Shown piece after piece: positions 60,319 to 64,000 of a DNA stretch of 64,000 nucleotides. A program made the translations under genes and the position numbers. Source of the stretch: JAJFIE01 sp964344255. Its GTDB lineage: Bacteria; Pseudomonadota; Alphaproteobacteria; Rhodospirillales; Casp-alpha2. The DNA is taken from assembly GCA_964344255.1 (NCBI GenBank), contig CAYFMQ010000014.1, forward strand, positions 16,682 to 80,681. The letters are read 5' to 3'. Within the stretch, counting starts at the first letter, position 1. Each line of letters opens with the position of its first letter. The notes below the pieces were generated by a model. That model searched no databases and had not been told where the DNA came from. It saw only the letters and a list, made by a program, of their open reading frames with translations.

Positions 60319-62373
60319 TTAAAACTCCCGGTCGCGCCTCATGGGCGTGTCGCGGTCGACCTCTTCATCCAGTTCGCGGGCGTAGCGGTGTCCGGCGTAG
60401 ACGGCGGCGGCGATGACGGCGGGGGCGTCGCTGTCGCCGATTTTCCGGACCGTCTTCGGCGCGCCTTCCCGGCCCTGCTCCATGGCCACTTTCAAGCCGT
60501 AGTAGAGCGAATCGTTAGGATCACGCGCCGTCACCAGCACCAGCGAGGGAGCCTCGACAGATGTCTCCTTGCCTGTATAGGAACAACTCAGCGTAGCCGT
60601 TTGACCGTCGAAAGCCGTGACGCCGTTCGCCGTGATGATCTCGGCCGTCACTTCCATGACCCGGCGCTGCGTACGGCCTTGCTCGGAGGTATAGCCGCAC
60701 CAGGGCGAAACCTTGTCGGACGATGTGACGAACACCACCTCGCAGCCTTCCTTCGCCAGCTTTTCTGCCAGCACGCCACCCATATAGTAACCATCATCGT
60801 CAAACACGATGACGCGGCCTTCAGGGATATTCCCGGCCATGATGTCGTCGGGGGTGAAAATGGCCGTTTCCGGCGCCGAGATATCAATGGGAGACTGGTT
60901 GAAGCGCCCCGTGCCGTTCCGCCGCCACTTGGATCCCGTCGCCACGACCACATGATTGGCGTGGACGTCGAGCACATGATCGACATCCATCACGCTTTCG
61001 CGGAAGATGTGGACATGATCCAGCTTCTCGATCTGGTGTACACGGTAGTTGCGCACCCGCGCCCATTCGCTCAACCCCGGCAGGGAAGATTCCTTCGTCA
61101 CCCGGCCGCCGAGCTCGCGGGTCGCCTCGGCCAGCATCACTTCGTAGCCGCGCTGGCCTAGCGCGCGGGCCGCTTCCAGCCCGGCGGGGCCGGCACCGAC
61201 GACGAGCACGCTGCTGTCGGATTTCTTTTCCTGGATTTTTTCCGGGTGCCAGCCCTTGCGCCATTCTTCGCCCATGGTCGGGTTCTGGGTGCAGCGGATA
61301 GGAACAGCCAAACCGTCACCCGTGTAGCATATGTTACAGCCGATGCATTCGCGGATGTCGTCCACGTGGCCTTCTTCGATTTTCTTCGGCAAAAACGGAT
61401 CGGCGATGGAGGGCCTGGCCGCGCCGATGAAATCGACGATACCGCGTTTGACCTGCGACGCCATGGTGTCGGGCGACGTAAACCGCCCCACCGTGACCAC
61501 GGGTTTGGAGGTAACCGACTTGACATAAGCCATGTAGGGCTCAAGCGAGCCTTCCTGCACAAAGCGCGAGACGCCCATCTCCAGTGAATAGTCATTGATG
61601 TTGATGTCCCAGAGGTCCGGCAGTTCGGCCAGCATGCCCAGGATATCCTGATGCTCGCCGGTCACCGGGTTGCCGTCGCCACCGCCGCCCTGCTCGGCGG
61701 AAAAGCGAACGGCCACGGCGCAGGTGTCGCCGACGGCATCCTTGGTGTCCTCGATCAGTTCCCTGACCAGCCGGACGCGGTTTTCGAGGGAACCGCCGTA
61801 TTCGTCCGTCCGTGTGTTTAGGGTGGGGGACAGGAAATCGGCCAGCAGGTAATGGTGCGTGGCGTACACATAGACGATGTCGAAACCGGCCTTTTTGGCT
61901 CGGATCGCCGCCTTGCGGTGCCAGTTTCGCAGATCCCGGATGTCTTCCTTGTCCATGGCGCGGGTCTGGTAGGGATTACCGTCCCAATCGGGCATGCTGG
62001 TCACATTCATGGGGACTTCCCGGGAATACAGGTTTGCATGCCGCGCACCGGCGATCCACAGCTCGGCGCCGGCCAGCGCGCCGTGCTCGTGCACCTTGTC
62101 CGTCATCAGGGCGTTAGCCTTGATGTCGCCGTCGTCCCACAACGTAGCCCCGGGATAGGGCATGCCGTCGGATGAGGGGTGGATGGAGCAGAATTCCGTG
62201 TTGATGACGCCCCAGCCGCCTTCAGCCTTCATGCCGCGCATGTCGGCGAGCATTCGGGGCCTGAGCCAACCCATTCCGGTGCAGTGCGGCACCTGGTAGA
62301 ACCGGTTCTTGGCCGTCACCGGACCTATTTGCACGGGCTCGAACAGGATATCGTAGCGGGGATCGCGGGTCAT
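60319..62373 (-). CDS. Trimethylamine-dehydrogenase-like flavoprotein
   Basis: 684 residues. An FMN TIM barrel (NRFYQVPHCTGMG, ARPSIADPFLPKKI) is followed by a 4Fe-4S motif CIGCNICY with a fourth Cys in IRCTQNPTMGEEW, then two dinucleotide-binding regions (VVGAGPAGLEAARALGQ, FDDDGYYMGGV). GWHPEKI and the whole order match trimethylamine/dimethylamine dehydrogenase and histamine dehydrogenase. The Tyr and His of YVYATHHYL are conserved. However, the position after the Fe-S motif that holds a Trp of the TMADH substrate bowl is Asp here, and the early NTEFCS has Phe for Tyr, so the amine may differ. Cytoplasmic. Confidence 0.88.
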   Translation of the reverse strand: MTRDPRYDILFEPVQIGPVTAKNRFYQVPHCTGMGWLRPRMLADMRGMKAEGGWGVINTEFCSIHPSSDGMPYPGATLWDDGDIKANALMTDKVHEHGALAGAELWIAGARHANLYSREVPMNVTSMPDWDGNPYQTRAMDKEDIRDLRNWHRKAAIRAKKAGFDIVYVYATHHYLLADFLSPTLNTRTDEYGGSLENRVRLVRELIEDTKDAVGDTCAVAVRFSAEQGGGGDGNPVTGEHQDILGMLAELPDLWDININDYSLEMGVSRFVQEGSLEPYMAYVKSVTSKPVVTVGRFTSPDTMASQVKRGIVDFIGAARPSIADPFLPKKIEEGHVDDIRECIGCNICYTGDGLAVPIRCTQNPTMGEEWRKGWHPEKIQEKKSDSSVLVVGAGPAGLEAARALGQRGYEVMLAEATRELGGRVTKESSLPGLSEWARVRNYRVHQIEKLDHVHIFRESVMDVDHVLDVHANHVVVATGSKWRRNGTGRFNQSPIDISAPETAIFTPDDIMAGNIPEGRVIVFDDDGYYMGGVLAEKLAKEGCEVVFVTSSDKVSPWCGYTSEQGRTQRRVMEVTAEIITANGVTAFDGQTATLSCSYTGKETSVEAPSLVLVTARDPNDSLYYGLKVAMEQGREGAPKTVRKIGDSDAPAVIAAAVYAGHRYARELDEEVDRDTPMRRDREF

Positions 62374-62541
62374 GGGGTTCTCCGGGTAAGTGGCTTGTAG
62401 AATACCGCCGGGTATTTAACACGTGGCCAGGGCTCTTGCACTGTCATAGAAGGTACAGGTTAGGTGCTCCGTAAGCCGAGACTGCCAGTCTGGAAGGTTG
62501 GTGCGAAAGGGTCATATACCGGTTTCCCGCGAGACAACTTT

Positions 62542-62563
62542 TTGTATATCATGTCGTATACAA
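62542..62563. promoter_or_regulatory. Inverted repeat upstream of the receiver gene
   Basis: TTGTATA (62542-62548), 8-base spacer, TATACAA (62557-62563): a perfect 7-bp inverted repeat with an AT-rich core. It lies 34 bases before the ATG at 62597 in the 223-base stretch between the divergent flavoprotein and receiver genes. It may be an operator or promoter element. Confidence 0.4.
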
Positions 62564-62596
62564 GAATATTCAAAACCGGGGGATGACAACTGGGCA

Positions 62597-63109
62597 ATGA
62601 CTGCGCTTAAAAACCTGCCTTCCTACAACATTGAAAATATTTCTGTCCTGGTGATCGACGGGCACGAACAGATCAGGGTCATGATCCGCGACGTGTTGAG
62701 GAAATTCAACATCCGGGACGTCCTGGAGGCAAACAACCTCGAAAAAGGCTATCGTCTGGCCCGTGAAGCCAATCCCGATGTCATTTTCGTGGACTGGACG
62801 CCCGAGTTCGACGGCCTTGGTTTGTTGAAGAAAATACGTAACGAATCCGACAGCCCGAACCCGTTTGTGCCGATTATCGTGATGACCGGGTATTCCGAGG
62901 CGCATCATGTCATTTCGGCGCGGGACGCCGGCATGAACAGCTATCTCATGAAGCCTGTGTCGGCGGAAACCATCTACAGGCACATCGTTTCGCTTATCGA
63001 GAACAAGAAGAGCTTCATCAAGTCCGGTGAGTTTTTCGGGCCCGACCGGCGTCGTAAACGGAAAGAGCCCTACCAGGGGCAGGAAAAGCGATCAGAGAGC
63101 GACGCTTAA
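62597..63109 (+). CDS. Divergent response regulator with basic tail
   Basis: 170 residues from the ATG at 62597; an upstream TTG/GTG at 62498 would translate the inverted repeat and is rejected. The receiver domain (about 14-135) keeps the phosphoacceptor D66 (IFVDWTPEFDG), T97 and K119 (YLMKP), but the acidic pair is IDGHE (D21 then Gly) instead of two acids. The C-terminus has the basic motif FFGPDRRRKRKEP, a recurring tail of alphaproteobacterial receiver proteins. It has no DNA-binding domain. Its partner kinase is not in the immediate neighbourhood. Confidence 0.83.
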   Translation: MTALKNLPSYNIENISVLVIDGHEQIRVMIRDVLRKFNIRDVLEANNLEKGYRLAREANPDVIFVDWTPEFDGLGLLKKIRNESDSPNPFVPIIVMTGYSEAHHVISARDAGMNSYLMKPVSAETIYRHIVSLIENKKSFIKSGEFFGPDRRRKRKEPYQGQEKRSESDA

Positions 63110-63145
63110 TCTTTCCCTGCCGCCAGTAGGTCCCTTCCCCTATCC

Positions 63146-63850
63146 TCAGGACAGGATCCAGCCACCGTCCACGTCGATGGTGGTGCCGGTGACGAAGTCG
63201 TTGGTGACCGCGAAGACGATGGCCTGGGCCACTTCCTCCGACGTGCCGGCGCGGGGGATCAGCATGTCCTTGGTGGCGTTGGCGTAATAGTTCACACGTT
63301 CTTCACCTTCCAGCGGTGACATGGGCGTGTCGATGATGCCGGGCGAAACCACGTTGATGCGCTTGGGCGCAATCTCTGCCGCGATATAGCGGGCAAGCTG
63401 CTCGACGCCGCCGCCGACGGCGCCAAGGGCGACCATGCCGGTGTTATGTGTCCTTGCCGGTGAACCGCTGACCAGAACGATGGCGCCGTCTTCGGGCAGA
63501 TGCTCCGCGCCGAAGCGGACCACGTTGGCGTAGCCCCAGAGCTTGGCGAAGGATCCCTGGAAGCCGTCCATGTCCATTTCCATGAACGGGCCGATGGCGC
63601 GGTCGCCGCCGGTGGCGGAACTGATCAGGATATCGAAAGGCGCGCAATCCTCGAACAGCGCGGTCAGGCTATCTCGGTCCAGCACGTTGCACTGTTTCAG
63701 CGTGATGCCTTCGGGCACGTCCCCTGCCCTGTCGGGATTGCGGCTGATCGCGATCACCTCGGCGCCCTCTTCAGCCAGTTGTTTTGCCGCCGCCAGCCCG
63801 ATTCCGGAAGTGCCGCCGAAAACAAGCGCCTTCGTGCCCTTAACGTCCAT
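63146..63850 (-). CDS. SDR-like protein lacking the YxxxK motif
   Basis: 234 residues. A Rossmann cofactor loop is present (FGGTSGIGLAAAKQL) with ISRNPDRAG after the second strand. The later SPGIIDTPM and ARYIAAEIAPKRINVVS fit the SDR fold. The segment where the catalytic Tyr and Lys should lie, GMVALGAVGGGVEQLA, has neither. This matches a known atypical SDR branch with no classical tetrad. It could bind NAD(P) without classical catalysis. It converges on the receiver gene and its start lies 80 bases from the repeat at 63931. Confidence 0.8.
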   Translation of the reverse strand: MDVKGTKALVFGGTSGIGLAAAKQLAEEGAEVIAISRNPDRAGDVPEGITLKQCNVLDRDSLTALFEDCAPFDILISSATGGDRAIGPFMEMDMDGFQGSFAKLWGYANVVRFGAEHLPEDGAIVLVSGSPARTHNTGMVALGAVGGGVEQLARYIAAEIAPKRINVVSPGIIDTPMSPLEGEERVNYYANATKDMLIPRAGTSEEVAQAIVFAVTNDFVTGTTIDVDGGWILS

Positions 63851-63930
63851 TTGTAAAATTCCTCATTCTTGAAAGCAGATGTGTTTGTGATGGGCGGCTA
63901 CTGTAATTAATGTCGCCTGAGTTTCCAGCA

Positions 63931-64000
63931 CTAGATCTGATCACGTTTAGACGGAAACACCTCGTGTTTCATCAAAACGTGTGAATCCGATCGATTTTAA
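63931..64000. repeat. Composite palindromic repeat, copy 2 (cut by window end)
   Basis: CTAGATCTGATCACGTTTAG to the window end matches the first hairpin of the copy at 5372, with TGTGAATCCGATCGAT identical in both. GGAAACAC and GTGTTTC form the inner stem with CTC as loop. The second hairpin of the element is expected just beyond the window. Confidence 0.8.

Overview
The window reads as chromosome of an alphaproteobacterium, most likely from the Rhodospirillales or a relative. The supporting signs are a gyrA-coaD pair with ssb and uvrA nearby, MipZ-type division ATPases, ClpS/ClpA, a phasin with PhaR-like operators, and the overall protein style. The placement is an inference from gene content. 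No rRNA operon, CRISPR array, insertion sequence, phage or plasmid gene was seen. One tRNA gene (Lys, TTT) is present. Coding density is high and both strands are used in short blocks.

Layout. 1-5.5 kb: tail of an HlyD-type secretion adaptor, a lone MotA/MotB-like stator pair, an MBL-fold hydrolase, a SAM hydroxide adenosyltransferase (DUF62) and a lipoprotein that ends in a composite palindromic repeat. 5.6-11.2 kb: small-molecule enzymes (3-hydroxyisobutyrate dehydrogenase family, inositol-phosphatase family, SDR), a small RHH-like protein with a perfect palindrome upstream, a FemAB/GNAT-like acyltransferase, an exported protein made of a duplicated cysteine module, and a transglutaminase-fold protein. 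11.2-14 kb: clpS-clpA. 14.2-18.4 kb: BON-domain protein, enoyl-CoA hydratase with an ADP-forming acyl-CoA synthetase, and cytochrome c. 18.4-20.7 kb: phasin with a well-formed promoter and operators, then a D-Ala-D-Ala carboxypeptidase. 20.8-24.3 kb: galU-ugd-phosphohexomutase nucleotide-sugar operon. 24.5-27.8 kb: two tandem MipZ-like ATPases, a VWA protein and a membrane J-domain protein in one transcription unit. 27.9-32.8 kb: DUF3179 protein, a GH114/TM1410-like exported protein, diaminopropionate ammonia-lyase and ChaC. 32.9-39.7 kb: a signalling block (hybrid CHASE-PAS histidine kinase, receiver protein, lipoprotein, TerB-like protein, Hpt with a degenerate receiver, LuxR-type regulator).

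39.7-52.6 kb: tRNA-Lys, coaD-gyrA, then an amine/guanidine cassette (agmatinase family, amidinotransferase/DDAH superfamily, group II PLP decarboxylase, MFS transporter) between ssb and gyrA, then an FkbM-like methyltransferase and uvrA. 52.6-64 kb: palindromic repeats, a DUF2786-like duplicated protein, SMP-30-like lactonase, SixA-like phosphatase, and a second amine-related operon: a radical SAM protein, a frameshifted malate/lactate dehydrogenase, an exported agmatine-deiminase-family enzyme and a Tat-exported amine oxidase. Next come an exported dienelactone-hydrolase-like protein with altered catalytic positions, a trimethylamine-dehydrogenase-like flavoenzyme, a divergent receiver protein, an SDR without the YxxxK motif, and the start of a second copy of the composite repeat.

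The most coherent functional theme is handling of guanidino compounds and amines: two separate clusters plus a TMADH-like enzyme and a diaminopropionate lyase. The most interesting less-explained units are the mipZ-mipZ-VWA-J-domain operon, the exported amine operon with its radical SAM gene, and the duplicated-cysteine exported protein.
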